A DNA stretch of 64,000 nt, taken from contig NZ_VOEJ01000011.1 in assembly GCF_007846085.1 (NCBI RefSeq), positions 25,112 to 89,111 of the forward strand, read 5' to 3'. Positions 44,941-53,928 of the stretch are shown here, one piece after another. Source of the stretch: Mucilaginibacter pallidiroseus. GTDB taxonomy: Bacteria; Bacteroidota; Bacteroidia; Sphingobacteriales; Sphingobacteriaceae. The notes under the pieces were generated by a model. It worked only from the letters and a program-made list of their open reading frames with translations. It did not search any database and was not told the DNA's origin. The position numbers and the translations under genes were made by a program. Positions within the stretch are counted from its first letter, which is position 1. Each line of letters starts with the position of its first letter.

Positions 44941-45320
44941 TTAAATCCTCACTGTATCATCCTGGTGCATCCTTTGGAGAATATAGGCGAGTCCGAGATT
45001 TTCCAGTGAAAGAAACAGCGGCTCGAGTTTCTGGCCGCGCGCTGTCAGACTGTATTCTAACCGGGGAGGCACCTCGGCATAATTGACGCGGATCAGCAAA
45101 CCGTCATGTTCCATTTCTCTCAACTGAACAGTGAGCGTTTTTTCTGAAATGTCGTCCAGCCCTTTTTTAAATGGGAAAAACGAACAGGCCCTCCGCGCCT
45201 TAGGGCTTTATATATCCTGAGTTTCCATTTGCCGCTAATGATGGATAAGGCAGCTTCCACGCCGCAGTCGTTATTGGGATTTCTTTTACAATCTAATGTT
45301 TCGTTTCTGTTATAACTCAT
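44941..45320 (-). pseudogene. HxlR family regulator, frameshifted
   Basis: The first half reads MSYNRNETLDCKRNPNNDCGVEAALSIISGKWKLRIYKAL and ends RFSHLKKGWTTF; a second frame resumes with the expected HxlR sequence LREMEHDGLLIRVNYAEVPPRLEYSLTARGQKLEPLF. One base is missing near the GGGCTGG run at about 45160, after which LDDISEKTLTVQLREM reads in frame. The regulator sits 157 bp upstream of the broken SDR gene and is its probable regulator. Confidence 0.85.
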
Positions 45321-45513
45321 TTGTCAATAATTAAGCAGCGGGTGATAAATCAGTAATACATAGATTATACCATTTCGTTATCCGGGAGAGAGGCTTATGG
45401 CCATATTGATAAAAAAACTGTTATTCCGACGAATGGGACGATGGTAACGCAATTCATGCATCATGAAATAATTCCTGTCGCCTGCGAAAGCATCGGATGC
45501 GCAGCTTTTTGTT

Positions 45514-45547
45514 CCGACGATATTTCGTGTTCGTGCCGTATGTCGGC
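45514..45547. promoter_or_regulatory. Palindromes upstream of the succinate dehydrogenase cytochrome b gene
   Basis: ACGATATTTCGT (within 45517-45528) is an inverted repeat with five of six pairs matching, and GCCGTATGTCGGC lies at 45535-45547. They sit about 65-100 bp upstream of a strong sigma-54-like promoter. Confidence 0.5.
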
Positions 45548-45611
45548 TTTATTTCGTCCGAAAGCACAACTGCAGATAGCTGTAGATCCTCTGAAATGCG
45601 GTTTTGGCCTG

Positions 45612-45628
45612 TTGGCATTTGCCTTGTA
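45612..45628 (+). promoter_or_regulatory. Sigma-54-like promoter of the cytochrome b gene
   Basis: TTGGCATTTGCCTTGTA fits TTGGCAYR-N4-TTGYW with GG-N10-GT spacing, one of the best matches in the window. It ends about 43 bases before the start codon at 45672. Confidence 0.6.
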
Positions 45629-45671
45629 ACTGCTGGAAAACTTCAGAAACTTTTAACCAACACCATCAACT

Positions 45672-46454
45672 ATGAGCGACTTTTTACGCACACTAAATTC
45701 TTCCCTTTTCAAAAAGCTGATGATGGCTTTAACCGGTACATTTATGTGTACTTACCTTATTGTTCATGTCAGTGGGAATATGACCCTGTTCGCCGGAGAC
45801 GAAGGCTACAGTTTCAATACCTACGCACATTTTATGACCCACTTTCCACCCGTCGAGGTGATTGCTTACCTTCTTTACCTGACCATCATCGTGCATGCGA
45901 TCTATGCGTTGGCGCTGACTATCCAGAACAGAAGGGCAAGACCGGTCAGATATGCGGTTGTATCCCGTTCGCCGGCGTCCTGGTCTTCAAGAAACATGGG
46001 TTTTCTTGGCAGTATACTTTTCGTCTTTATCGTGATCCACATGGCTGATTTCTGGTACCGCTATAAATACACTGAAATAGCATTTCGGGAGTACCGCACA
46101 GACCTTCTTACCGGTAAACGTCAAGTGTCCGAATATCACCCCGCAACTCATAAGTTCGAATATGCCGTAACGATGGAAGGTAACACGGAGATCGTCAGGA
46201 CGAAAGATCTTTATATCATCGTGGCGGAAAGTTTCAAGAGCCTGTGGTACGTAATATTTTACCTGGTTTCCGTGACCGTTGTTTCCTTTCATCTTTTACA
46301 CGGATTTCAGAGCGCCTTTCAGACAATGGGCTGGCGGCACAAGAAGTATACGCCGATCGTCAAATTTACCGGAACATGGCTGTTTGCTGTCATTATCCCG
46401 CTTGGATTTGCATCCATGCCCCTGGTCTTTTATCTGAAGCATCTGCTGCAATAG
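45672..46454 (+). CDS. Succinate dehydrogenase/fumarate reductase cytochrome b subunit
   Basis: This 260-residue membrane protein has five hydrophobic segments, and candidate haem ligands in VHVSGNM, HFMTHF, IVHAIYAL, VIHMADFW and FHLLHGFQSAFQTMGW, the pattern of the Bacteroidota di-haem b558-type subunit. No sdhA or sdhB gene is adjacent: it is followed by a broken SusC-like gene, so it is an orphan paralogue or part of a dispersed complex. A strong sigma-54-like promoter and palindromes lie directly upstream. Confidence 0.9.
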   Translation: MSDFLRTLNSSLFKKLMMALTGTFMCTYLIVHVSGNMTLFAGDEGYSFNTYAHFMTHFPPVEVIAYLLYLTIIVHAIYALALTIQNRRARPVRYAVVSRSPASWSSRNMGFLGSILFVFIVIHMADFWYRYKYTEIAFREYRTDLLTGKRQVSEYHPATHKFEYAVTMEGNTEIVRTKDLYIIVAESFKSLWYVIFYLVSVTVVSFHLLHGFQSAFQTMGWRHKKYTPIVKFTGTWLFAVIIPLGFASMPLVFYLKHLLQ

Positions 46455-46575
46455 GAAAGTTTCAGGCTTTATTTTTCCATTGTCTTTGGCCTGCTTGCCC
46501 GGGCTGGTTCTTCGTATTTCAGCCATCGACGAAGGTTTTAACCAAACTGAATATAAAAACACAATTAACTGCTGT

Positions 46576-47206
46576 ATGAAATTTTACTCGCAACATGAAA
46601 TGCGGACGGTATCTTCCTTTCGCAGGTCTTTACAGGTGGCGATCTTCGCCACAGCTTCGGCCGCTCTATTATGCAACCAGCATGTATTTGCTTCGGTTAC
46701 AGCCATTAAGAAAAAGGCGGCCGCAGATCACAACATCCGATTTTCTTCAACACGCCTTGCGATAACGCTTACTGGAAAGGTTACCGATAGTAAGGGCCTG
46801 CCTTTACCAGGGGGTTAGCATTAAATTAAAAGGTACTTCGACGGGCACTGTCACCGATGTGAACGGTTTTTTTAAACTTACGGTGGAAAATACCGGAGGC
46901 GTGCTGGAATTCACCTATATCGGTTTTGAGCACAAAGAAATCGCCATCGGAAGTGAGAGGACGATCAACGTGCAATTGAGCGAACTTTCAACAAATCTTA
47001 ACGAGGTGATGGTTGTCGGTTACGGTGTGCAGAAAAAGACATCGCTCACTTCATCGGTAGCGGATGTAAAGGGCACGGAGCTGACGAAAGCGCCGGTGCC
47101 TAACATTTCCAATTCACTCGCCGGACGGGCACCGGGTATTGTGGCAAGGCCAAACGGCGGAGTGCCGGGCCAGGACAACGCCAATATTTATGTCCGCGGT
47201 AAGTAG
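46576..47206 (+). pseudogene. SusC-like TonB receptor, frameshifted and truncated
   Basis: The N-terminus has a signal segment and then a carboxypeptidase-like regulatory domain starting ITLTGKVTDSKGLPLPG, which is broken by one extra G in a GGGGG run at about 46811. The next frame restores VSIKLKGTSTGTVTDVNGFFKLTVENTGG and continues into a TonB plug start with VVGYGVQKKTSLTSSVADVKG and NIYVRGK, where the gene stops at TAG. Roughly 800 residues of plug and barrel are missing. No SusD follows. Confidence 0.85.
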
Positions 47207-47241
47207 CAGGAATAAATGAGGTCTTTTAAAAACTGGAAGGT

Positions 47242-47811
47242 ATGTTGTCAGAATACACCGCAAATGTTCCCGGGGATAAAGAGTAAGCAGAAGAACTCAG
47301 CCGGTCCTTCAGGGATCTCCGCGGACTTTATCAAAAAGGAAAAAGAGTATGGTTTGATCAGTATCGGTTGCTTTTTCGTAGCAGGATCATGAGGCCCTCG
47401 TTAAACGGTATAAGGGGATATATCGCCATAGACCTGGACCGTATCTATAAACGCCTTTCCCTTTCAGAAAAACTGATGGTCAGTAACCTCAGCAATGATC
47501 GTTATCGCTTTCTGGTCTACAATGACCGTGAACCGGAAAGACTCCTAAGATCGATAGCAGATTGCGTAGCTGCATTTTGTAAATCCCTTTATCGTGATAA
47601 AGGAAGGACCGATCAGATATATAACGCCAGTAAGGATACGCTTCTATTTTCGCTGCCTTTGATCACTGAAGAGAAGTTGTTTCGACTGTCAGTGAACGAC
47701 AATATATTACAATATGACATTCTAAGTCAGGGTATTGATCTGATTAATTTTGATCTGCATTATCAGGCACTCAGTTGCATCGTACAGGCAGCAGAATATA
47801 AAGTTGTTTGA
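47242..47811 (+). pseudogene. Unrecognised 189-codon frame with an early stop
   Basis: From ATG 47242 the frame runs MLSEYTANVPGDKE, then TAA at 47284, then EELSRSFRDLRGLYQKGKRVWFDQYRLLFRS and on to 47811 without another stop. The stop could be a C-to-T change from CAA. A shorter start at TTG 47368 would also work. The protein is hydrophilic with no recognised motif; I do not know its family. It could be a remnant of an integrated element in this decayed stretch. Confidence 0.4.
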
Positions 47812-47877
47812 CAGTTATTCCTTAACAGTTTTCCTGATCCTGAAGAATTATAGCAAACCAGGATCAGGATATTCTGT

Positions 47878-48780
47878 TTAAAACAAAAGCGTCCCTGTCG
47901 CTTCCTCGGCAAATTTCCAAAGCTTATTTATAAGCGCTGGATCTTTTGCCGGTTTGCTTATGACAGCCGGTGCCGGATAGCCTTTCAGCTCACGTTCCCC
48001 GTCAGGGCCGTAGTATCCGCCCCCTGTTACATTTTTTGCAGTTGCAGCATATAGAGATGGCAACGCACCCTGCCATGCGGGCATCAGTTCCCCGAGTTGT
48101 TCCAGCGCCGCATTGTAATCTGCTTTAGTCATGTGGCGGGACAGGTCAGATGCAGTGACTCCCGGATGGGCACCCACAGACAGTACATCAAGCCCGGCTT
48201 TTTCAAGTCTCTGCTGCAGGCCTACCATGAACTGAAGGTCGGCAAGTTTGCTGATCGCATACTCCCTGCCGGCATCATAATCTTTTTCCGTGCGTACATT
48301 ATTCAGATCCACCGATCCGGCAAACTTGTGGGCGCCGCTGCTGACGGTAACCACTCTCGATCCGGAAGCTTTCCTCAGCAGTGGAAACAAACGTGCTGTC
48401 AGCGCAAAGTGTGCGAGGAAGTTAATTCCGAATTGCAGTTCAAAACCATCTTCGGTTTTCCCCGCCGGCGGGGTCATTACCCCGGCATTATTGACCAGGA
48501 TGTCGAGTTTGCTGATTTTTGAGCTGATCATTTCCGCAGCGGTCTTCACCTCTGATAGCGATGAAAGTGAAAAGACAACGCTGTCAAGTTTCCCTTCTCC
48601 GTTGGAAGATAAGATACGATCCACTGCGTTTTCAACGCGTTCGATGTTGCGGCCTGCGAGGATAACATGTGCCCCTGCTCTGTAAAGTGCCATGGCTGTC
48701 TCAAAGCCGATACCGGAGTTTGCGCCGGTTACAAGTGCGGTTTTGCCTGACTGTTCAGGCATATCATTAGCTGTCCACAT
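47878..48780 (-). CDS. SDR family oxidoreductase (retinol dehydrogenase-like)
   Basis: This protein of about 300 residues has the TGANSGIG Rossmann motif, NNAG (ILVNNAGVM), a Ser in VTVSSGAHK, and active-site YAISKLADLQFM (Y-x-x-x-K). It resembles the WWOX/retinol dehydrogenase-like SDRs that use broad lipid or aldehyde substrates. The ATG at 48780 (MWTANDMPEQSGKTALVTG) is preferred to 48864, which overlaps the AraC gene end. The AraC gene upstream is transcribed in the same direction and is the likely regulator. Confidence 0.9.
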   Translation of the reverse strand: MWTANDMPEQSGKTALVTGANSGIGFETAMALYRAGAHVILAGRNIERVENAVDRILSSNGEGKLDSVVFSLSSLSEVKTAAEMISSKISKLDILVNNAGVMTPPAGKTEDGFELQFGINFLAHFALTARLFPLLRKASGSRVVTVSSGAHKFAGSVDLNNVRTEKDYDAGREYAISKLADLQFMVGLQQRLEKAGLDVLSVGAHPGVTASDLSRHMTKADYNAALEQLGELMPAWQGALPSLYAATAKNVTGGGYYGPDGERELKGYPAPAVISKPAKDPALINKLWKFAEEATGTLLF

Positions 48781-48860
48781 AATTATTTGTTTTGATACAA
48801 AATTCGGGTATCGTTCGCGGTAAAAAATAACTGCAGGAAACCAAAACCTACACGATCCAA

Positions 48861-49757
48861 TCATTTGGAGTTTCTGAAAGTTTTCGGATTCAATCCTGTC
48901 TGTTTTTTTATGAACGAGGAAAAATGATTAGGGTGACTGAACCCCAGCGCCCAGGCGATCTCGCTCACCATCAGCTTAGTGTTCTTTAAAAGCACGGTCG
49001 CCTCGCTGAGTATACGGGCGTTGATCAGTTGTGTGGTCGTTTGCCCGGTTATCTCTTTTAAAACCTTGTTCAGATAATTGACATGGACCGCCAGCCGGCC
49101 GGCGTAATCGGCGGGGGAGAGCAGGCAGGGCTTGCGGTAACTGACATCCATATTCATTTCTCTTTCCAGCAGGCGCATGAAAGAGACCGCTAGCCGTTCG
49201 GATGCGTTGGAACCTGCCTGTGGGCTGACCGTGGCGGGCACCATTTTCTGTGCTTCGAATATCAGTTCTGTAAGCAAACTCCGGATCAGTTCGGAACGGT
49301 ACAGATAATCACTTCGGAGTTCATCATCCATTCGGATAATAAGGGCTTCGAACTTTCCGAAATTTTCCTGCTGAAGTTCAACAACTGTGTTTTCTGCGAA
49401 TCTGAATGCGGGCAGGTCCCGTAGAGAGGTACCCGGAAGAAAATCTTCTGTGAAAATGCAAACGTACCCTTCCTGTTTTTCTTCGTTCCTTTCCCAGTCA
49501 TAAGGCATGAGTGGATTTGTAAACACCAGTGCCGCTTCGCCGATAACGATACGGTGTCCGGGGTAATGTATCGTACTGCTGCCTTTAACCAGGCTGATCT
49601 TATAATAAGAGCGCCTGCGGTAATTCAAGGGAGCTTCCAAAGTGAACAGCATGTCCTCGATACGAACGATATTAAAATGTGCAGGTTCATACTGATCTTT
49701 ACCGGGACCGTTTTTAATATTGTCGTAGAAGGAATGAAGCTTGAGTACTTTGACCAT
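48861..49757 (-). CDS. AraC family transcriptional regulator
   Basis: This protein of about 298 residues has an N-terminal cupin-type sensing region (FTNPLMPYDWERNEEKQ) and a C-terminal double HTH (SPADYAGRLAVHVNYLNKVLKEITGQTT and MVSEIAWALGFSHPNHFSSFIKKQTGLNPKTFR). The ATG at 49757 (MVKVLKLHSFYDN) fits the family better than the ATG at 49802. It lies 81 bp upstream of the SDR start it probably controls. Confidence 0.88.
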   Translation of the reverse strand: MVKVLKLHSFYDNIKNGPGKDQYEPAHFNIVRIEDMLFTLEAPLNYRRRSYYKISLVKGSSTIHYPGHRIVIGEAALVFTNPLMPYDWERNEEKQEGYVCIFTEDFLPGTSLRDLPAFRFAENTVVELQQENFGKFEALIIRMDDELRSDYLYRSELIRSLLTELIFEAQKMVPATVSPQAGSNASERLAVSFMRLLEREMNMDVSYRKPCLLSPADYAGRLAVHVNYLNKVLKEITGQTTTQLINARILSEATVLLKNTKLMVSEIAWALGFSHPNHFSSFIKKQTGLNPKTFRNSK

Positions 49758-49847
49758 TTTTGCCCCTTTATGCTTAATGCGCCATACATCCGGGTGCGGC
49801 AAAAATACTAAAACAGATCATTTTACTTTTTGAATGAGACTCTTAAA

Positions 49848-49870
49848 AGGGCTGCCGAAAACCGGCAGCC
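49848..49870 (-). terminator. Terminator of the esterase gene
   Basis: GGGCTGCCG/CGGCAGCCC stems with an AAAAC loop, followed on the minus strand by a short T run, lie 16 bp beyond the stop of the esterase gene. Confidence 0.6.
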
Positions 49871-49885
49871 CCTGGGATTAAGTGT

Positions 49886-50938
49886 TTATTTATACAGCGC
49901 GGCTTTTATTGTGGCAGCAGCCTGCTGGATCGCAACCTTTATGGCCGGCACATCCGCGATGGGATTCAGGAGTCCGTAATCATGGATCAGACCGCCGTAT
50001 CTTGTCAGCGTTACCGGCACACCGGCTTCGTTGAGTTTGCGGGCATAAGCTTCGCCTTCATCACGAAGCACATCATTCTCGGCTGTCTGTACCAGGGCTG
50101 GCGGCAGCCCTTTCAGCTGCTCTGTAGTTGCTTGCAAAGGTGATGCATAAATCTCCTTTCTTTTTTCCGTGTCAGGCAAATAACTGTCCCAGAACCACTG
50201 CATCATTTTCTTTGATAAGAAGCGGCCGTTCGCGAAAAGATGGTAGGATTCTGTATCGAAATTTGCATCGGTTACCGGCCAGAGCATGACTTGTAATTGT
50301 ATGTTGGGGCCTTTTTTGTCTTTAGCCATCAGCGCGATAACGCCTGTCATGTTACCTCCGACACTGTTACCGACAACGGCAAGGTTTTTACCGTTTACGC
50401 CGATTTCCGCCCCATGCTGTGCAACCCATTCTGTTGCGGCGTAGATCTCGTTGATAGCGGTGGGGTATTTAGCCTCCGGCGACCTTGAATAATCCGGAAA
50501 AATAGCGACTGCTCCGCTTCCTGTGACAAGGTCACGTACCAGACGTCTGTGGGTAGGATAATCTCCCAGCACCCATCCGCCACCGTGAATAAAGATAAAT
50601 ACAGGGGCATTTGCTTTAACGCCTTTCGGTTTCATTATATGAAGTTTAACGCCCGTGCCGTTCTGGCTGATCGTTTTTTCCGTTTCGTCTACGTTTGAAT
50701 AATCGAACCTGACGGAATTCTGGGCACCGGTGAGTACATTACGGGCCTCCGGCGGACTTAACTGCTCGATCGGCTTGCCGCCGCCGGAATTCAAAGCTTT
50801 AAGAAAAGGCCGGATCTCCTTTAGTACCAGTGGGTCTTCTTCGCCTGGATATGGCCTTTCCTGTGCGAAAGCATGAATGTTCAGTAATAACAGCGCGGCA
50901 GCGGCTGCAAGCTTCTTGTTGAACTTTAAAATTTTCAT
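49886..50938 (-). CDS. Secreted alpha/beta hydrolase, HSL-type esterase/lipase
   Basis: This 350-residue protein has a signal peptide (LAAAAALLLLNIHAFAQ) and the HSL-family fold: oxyanion motif HGGGW at about 120-124, nucleophile elbow GNSVGG (Ser at about 193), and C-terminal catalytic Asp/His in VQTAENDVLRDEG and LIHDYG. It is probably a periplasmic carboxylesterase. MMTTM or MKILK starts are both possible. It is upstream of the catalase across a long 550-base gap, in the opposite direction. Confidence 0.88.
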   Translation of the reverse strand: MKILKFNKKLAAAAALLLLNIHAFAQERPYPGEEDPLVLKEIRPFLKALNSGGGKPIEQLSPPEARNVLTGAQNSVRFDYSNVDETEKTISQNGTGVKLHIMKPKGVKANAPVFIFIHGGGWVLGDYPTHRRLVRDLVTGSGAVAIFPDYSRSPEAKYPTAINEIYAATEWVAQHGAEIGVNGKNLAVVGNSVGGNMTGVIALMAKDKKGPNIQLQVMLWPVTDANFDTESYHLFANGRFLSKKMMQWFWDSYLPDTEKRKEIYASPLQATTEQLKGLPPALVQTAENDVLRDEGEAYARKLNEAGVPVTLTRYGGLIHDYGLLNPIADVPAIKVAIQQAAATIKAALYK

Positions 50939-50950
50939 AGTGGTCATCAA

Positions 50951-51507
50951 TTAATTATTTACGGATACTCTTCTCGTGATTCAGGCTATTAACTGGATTT
51001 GGAGGGTTTGCTATATATGCAGCGGGCGCTGCTTAGGTCCCGCAGGGAGTAGGGAGGGTGGTCACCCTGTTTCACCGGGGCAGCGGTTTTCCCTGATCCG
51101 TACCTGCCTGACTTGGCGGTTGAAAAAGGGTTATTACGTGCCGGTGTAATCGCGGGTGTGATCATCTGTTTTTTTTGTAATTGGATGAGTCCCAGATCTC
51201 TAAACCTGTGCCATTTTCATAACAAAATGATAATGAATAGATTGTAGTCGATTTAGGGTTTTGTTCCGCACTGCATTTCGCTGTTTGGCGATGAAGTGGC
51301 GAAGGGTCGGAAGGGTGTCCAAAAAAGTTTATTTACAACGGTTTATCAGTGATAGTATATTTGACGATGTTATATCGCGCAATCCCGAACGATTAACGAA
51401 ATAAAGTGGGGCGTAGCTCTTCATTAGTTTTATAAAGTATTGTTGTACAGTTGTTTGTAAGTATGGTCTGTTCTTTGTCATGCCTTCGGCACTCAATAGC
51501 TACAACG
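50951..51507. other. Divergent intergenic region between esterase and catalase
   Basis: About 555 bases. It holds partial palindrome-family sites (CTGCATTTCGCTGT at about 51270; CGATGTTATATCG at 51365-51377) and a TGGCGAT-N4-TGGC block at 51284-51301 with GG-N10-GC spacing. The last lies 200 bp before catalase and may serve nothing; its role is uncertain. Nothing else stands out. Confidence 0.4.
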
Positions 51508-52986
51508 ATGAATGAAAAACTGACTACAGCATCCGGTATACCCTATGCCAGCCACGAAGACACGCAAAGCATCGGGCCGAGAGGTCCGCTATTGCTGCAG
51601 GATTTTATCCTGCATGAAAAACTTGCCCATTTTAACAGGGAACGCATCCCGGAAAGGGTGGTTCATGCCAAAGGTTCCGGCGCATACGGAATTTTTACGG
51701 TGACCAGTGATATCAGCCGGTTTTCCAAGGCGAAACTGTTTAATGCGGTTGGAAAAGAGACCCGTATATTTATGAGGTTTTCGACAGTGGGAGGTGAGCG
51801 CGGGAGTGCAGACACGGAACGTGACCCGCGGGGATTCGCTATAAAGTTCTATACCGAAGACGGGAACTGGGATATCGTCGGCAACAATACACCGATATTC
51901 TTTTTGAAGGACCCGAAGAAATTCCCGGATTTTATACATACCCAGAAACGTGATCCACACACGAACTGTAAAAACCCAACGATGACCTGGGATTTTTTCA
52001 GTCTTAATCCGGAATCCCTCCACCAGGTCCTGTTTCTGATGAGCGAAAGGGGGACACCTTACGGATACCGTCATATGCACGGCTTCGGCAGCCATACCTA
52101 TTCCATGATCAATGCCTCAAATGAAGTGGTTTTTGTAAAATTCCATTTCAAAACATTGCAGGGTATCAAAAATCTCAGTGCCAGGGAAGCCGGTGAGCTT
52201 AAGGGGCGTGATCCTGATTTTGCACAGCGTGATCTGTTAACTGCTATTGCCGAAAAGGATTTTCCGCAATGGCAGCTGTATATACAGGTGATGACGTCGG
52301 AACAGGCAGGTGAGCAAAGATATAATCCCTTTGATCTTACCAAGACCTGGAGCCAGTCAGATTTTTCGCTTATTGAGGTCGGGACGATCCAACTGAATGA
52401 GAACCCGGCCAATTATTTTGCAGATGTGGAACAGGCAGCTTTTGCGCCTTCCAATATCGTGGACGGCATCGGGTTTTCTCCTGACAAAATGCTGCAGGGC
52501 CGGATACTCGCTTACCCTGATGCGCAGCGTTACCGCCTCGGTATCAATTTCAATTACATTCCGGTTAACCGCTGTCCGTTCATGGTTGCCAATTACCACA
52601 GGGACGGGCAAATGCGCACGGACGGAAACGGCGGGGGGCAGCCGAACTATTACCCGAACAGTTTTGATACCATTCATCAGGATATCAACTACAAAAGACC
52701 TGCTGAGCATACGCATTCACAGGTTTTGGACTGGTTTGACCGTAATGCGCCCGGTGAAGACGACCATTTCAGCCAGCCCGGGGTCTTTTACAGGAAAGTA
52801 CTTGACCCCGAAGGAAAAGAGGCGCTGGTCAGCAATATTTCCGATGCCATGTCCGGTATCACAGGGCCCGGACGCGCGGAGATCATCAACCGTCAGCTTT
52901 GCCATTTTTTCCGGGCAGATATCGATCTCAGCAGCAGGATAAGCGAGAAATTAAATATCGATCTCTCGGGGGCTTTACATCACTGA
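51508..52986 (+). CDS. katA: Catalase, monofunctional haem type
   Basis: This 492-residue enzyme is a clade 3 small-subunit catalase. Active-site motifs are VVHAKGSGAYG (distal His), the Asn in DIVGNNTPIFF and the proximal haem Tyr in RILAYPDAQRYRLG. It detoxifies H2O2 in the cytoplasm. The ATG at 51508 (MNEKLTTASG) is preferred to that at 51451, because the family starts there. It leads a run of hydrolase genes. Confidence 0.95.
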   Translation: MNEKLTTASGIPYASHEDTQSIGPRGPLLLQDFILHEKLAHFNRERIPERVVHAKGSGAYGIFTVTSDISRFSKAKLFNAVGKETRIFMRFSTVGGERGSADTERDPRGFAIKFYTEDGNWDIVGNNTPIFFLKDPKKFPDFIHTQKRDPHTNCKNPTMTWDFFSLNPESLHQVLFLMSERGTPYGYRHMHGFGSHTYSMINASNEVVFVKFHFKTLQGIKNLSAREAGELKGRDPDFAQRDLLTAIAEKDFPQWQLYIQVMTSEQAGEQRYNPFDLTKTWSQSDFSLIEVGTIQLNENPANYFADVEQAAFAPSNIVDGIGFSPDKMLQGRILAYPDAQRYRLGINFNYIPVNRCPFMVANYHRDGQMRTDGNGGGQPNYYPNSFDTIHQDINYKRPAEHTHSQVLDWFDRNAPGEDDHFSQPGVFYRKVLDPEGKEALVSNISDAMSGITGPGRAEIINRQLCHFFRADIDLSSRISEKLNIDLSGALHH

Positions 52987-53042
52987 AATTTTGCCGGTAC
53001 TGACCGGGCCTATAAACGATCTTATTAAATATAAATACCGCT

Positions 53043-53822
53043 ATGAAAATCTCTGAAAAACTAATGAGACCAGGCATGTTCGTCCTGGTACTTCTGCTAA
53101 CTGTTTTTGCTGCTGCAAACCCGCTGGTGGCACAAACACAGCCTGTTAAGAATATTGTTATCGTTCATGGTGCTTTCGCCGACGGCTCCGGCTGGCGTGG
53201 TGTCTTCGATATCCTGAGTGCGAAGGGCTACAATGTGACGATTGTTCAGAACCCGCTGACGGGGCTGAAAAATGATGTGGATGCGACGAAAAGGATCCTG
53301 GATAAGCAGGACGGGCCGGTGATCCTTGTCGGTCACTCCTGGGGCGGCGTCGTCATCACCGAGGCAGGTATGCATGAAAAAGTTGCGGCGCTGGTCTATG
53401 TCGCAGCCTATCAGCCCGATAAGGGAGAAAATACGCTCAAATGGGCGACCTCACTTCCCGCTGCTCCGGAGAACGGCATCTTAGCGCCTGATGAGCACGG
53501 TTTCGTCTACTATGATAAAAGCAAATTCCGGGCAGGTTTTGCGGCTGATCTGAGCAAAGCCGAGACTGATTTCCTGTTTGCTTCGCAGCAGCCCATTCTG
53601 GGAGAAAGCTTCGCGACCGAACTGAACGATGCGGCATGGCATACGAAACCGAGCTATGGTATTGTCGCAACGGAAGACAAAAGCATTAACCCCGATGTTG
53701 AACGAAATATGTACAAGCGTGCGAATACGAAGACCATAGAAGCGAAAGGAAGTCACCTGATATTCGCTTCTCATCCTGATGTCGTGGCCAGGCTGATCAT
53801 TACCGCAGCAGGCGGAAAATAA
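53043..53822 (+). CDS. Secreted alpha/beta hydrolase
   Basis: This 259-residue protein has a signal segment (to about residue 30), then VIVHGAFADGSGWRGVF, the nucleophile elbow GHSWGG (Ser at about 100) and the catalytic His in KGSHLIFAS. It resembles esterase/haloalkane-like hydrolases; substrate unknown. It lies 57 bp after catalase in the same direction. Confidence 0.85.
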   Translation: MKISEKLMRPGMFVLVLLLTVFAAANPLVAQTQPVKNIVIVHGAFADGSGWRGVFDILSAKGYNVTIVQNPLTGLKNDVDATKRILDKQDGPVILVGHSWGGVVITEAGMHEKVAALVYVAAYQPDKGENTLKWATSLPAAPENGILAPDEHGFVYYDKSKFRAGFAADLSKAETDFLFASQQPILGESFATELNDAAWHTKPSYGIVATEDKSINPDVERNMYKRANTKTIEAKGSHLIFASHPDVVARLIITAAGGK

Positions 53823-53827
53823 GGATC

Positions 53828-53860
53828 CCGGCCGGACGTGCAGCGTCCGGCCGGTTATTT
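53828..53860 (+). terminator. Terminator after the secreted hydrolase
   Basis: CCGGCCGGACG/CGTCCGGCCGG form a perfect 11-bp stem, followed by TTATTTA, starting 6 bp after the stop codon. Confidence 0.75.
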
Positions 53861-53928
53861 AAACGGGCACAGCTCTTCGGGGCGTATGCCTGATTTAACG
53901 GTCCCGTCACCATAATTAAATCCCCGTT

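Noticed and set aside
51284..51301. TGGCGAT-N4-TGGC block as the catalase promoter
   Set aside because: Spacing is good, but it lies over 200 bp before the gene and other evidence is weak; reported only as a note.
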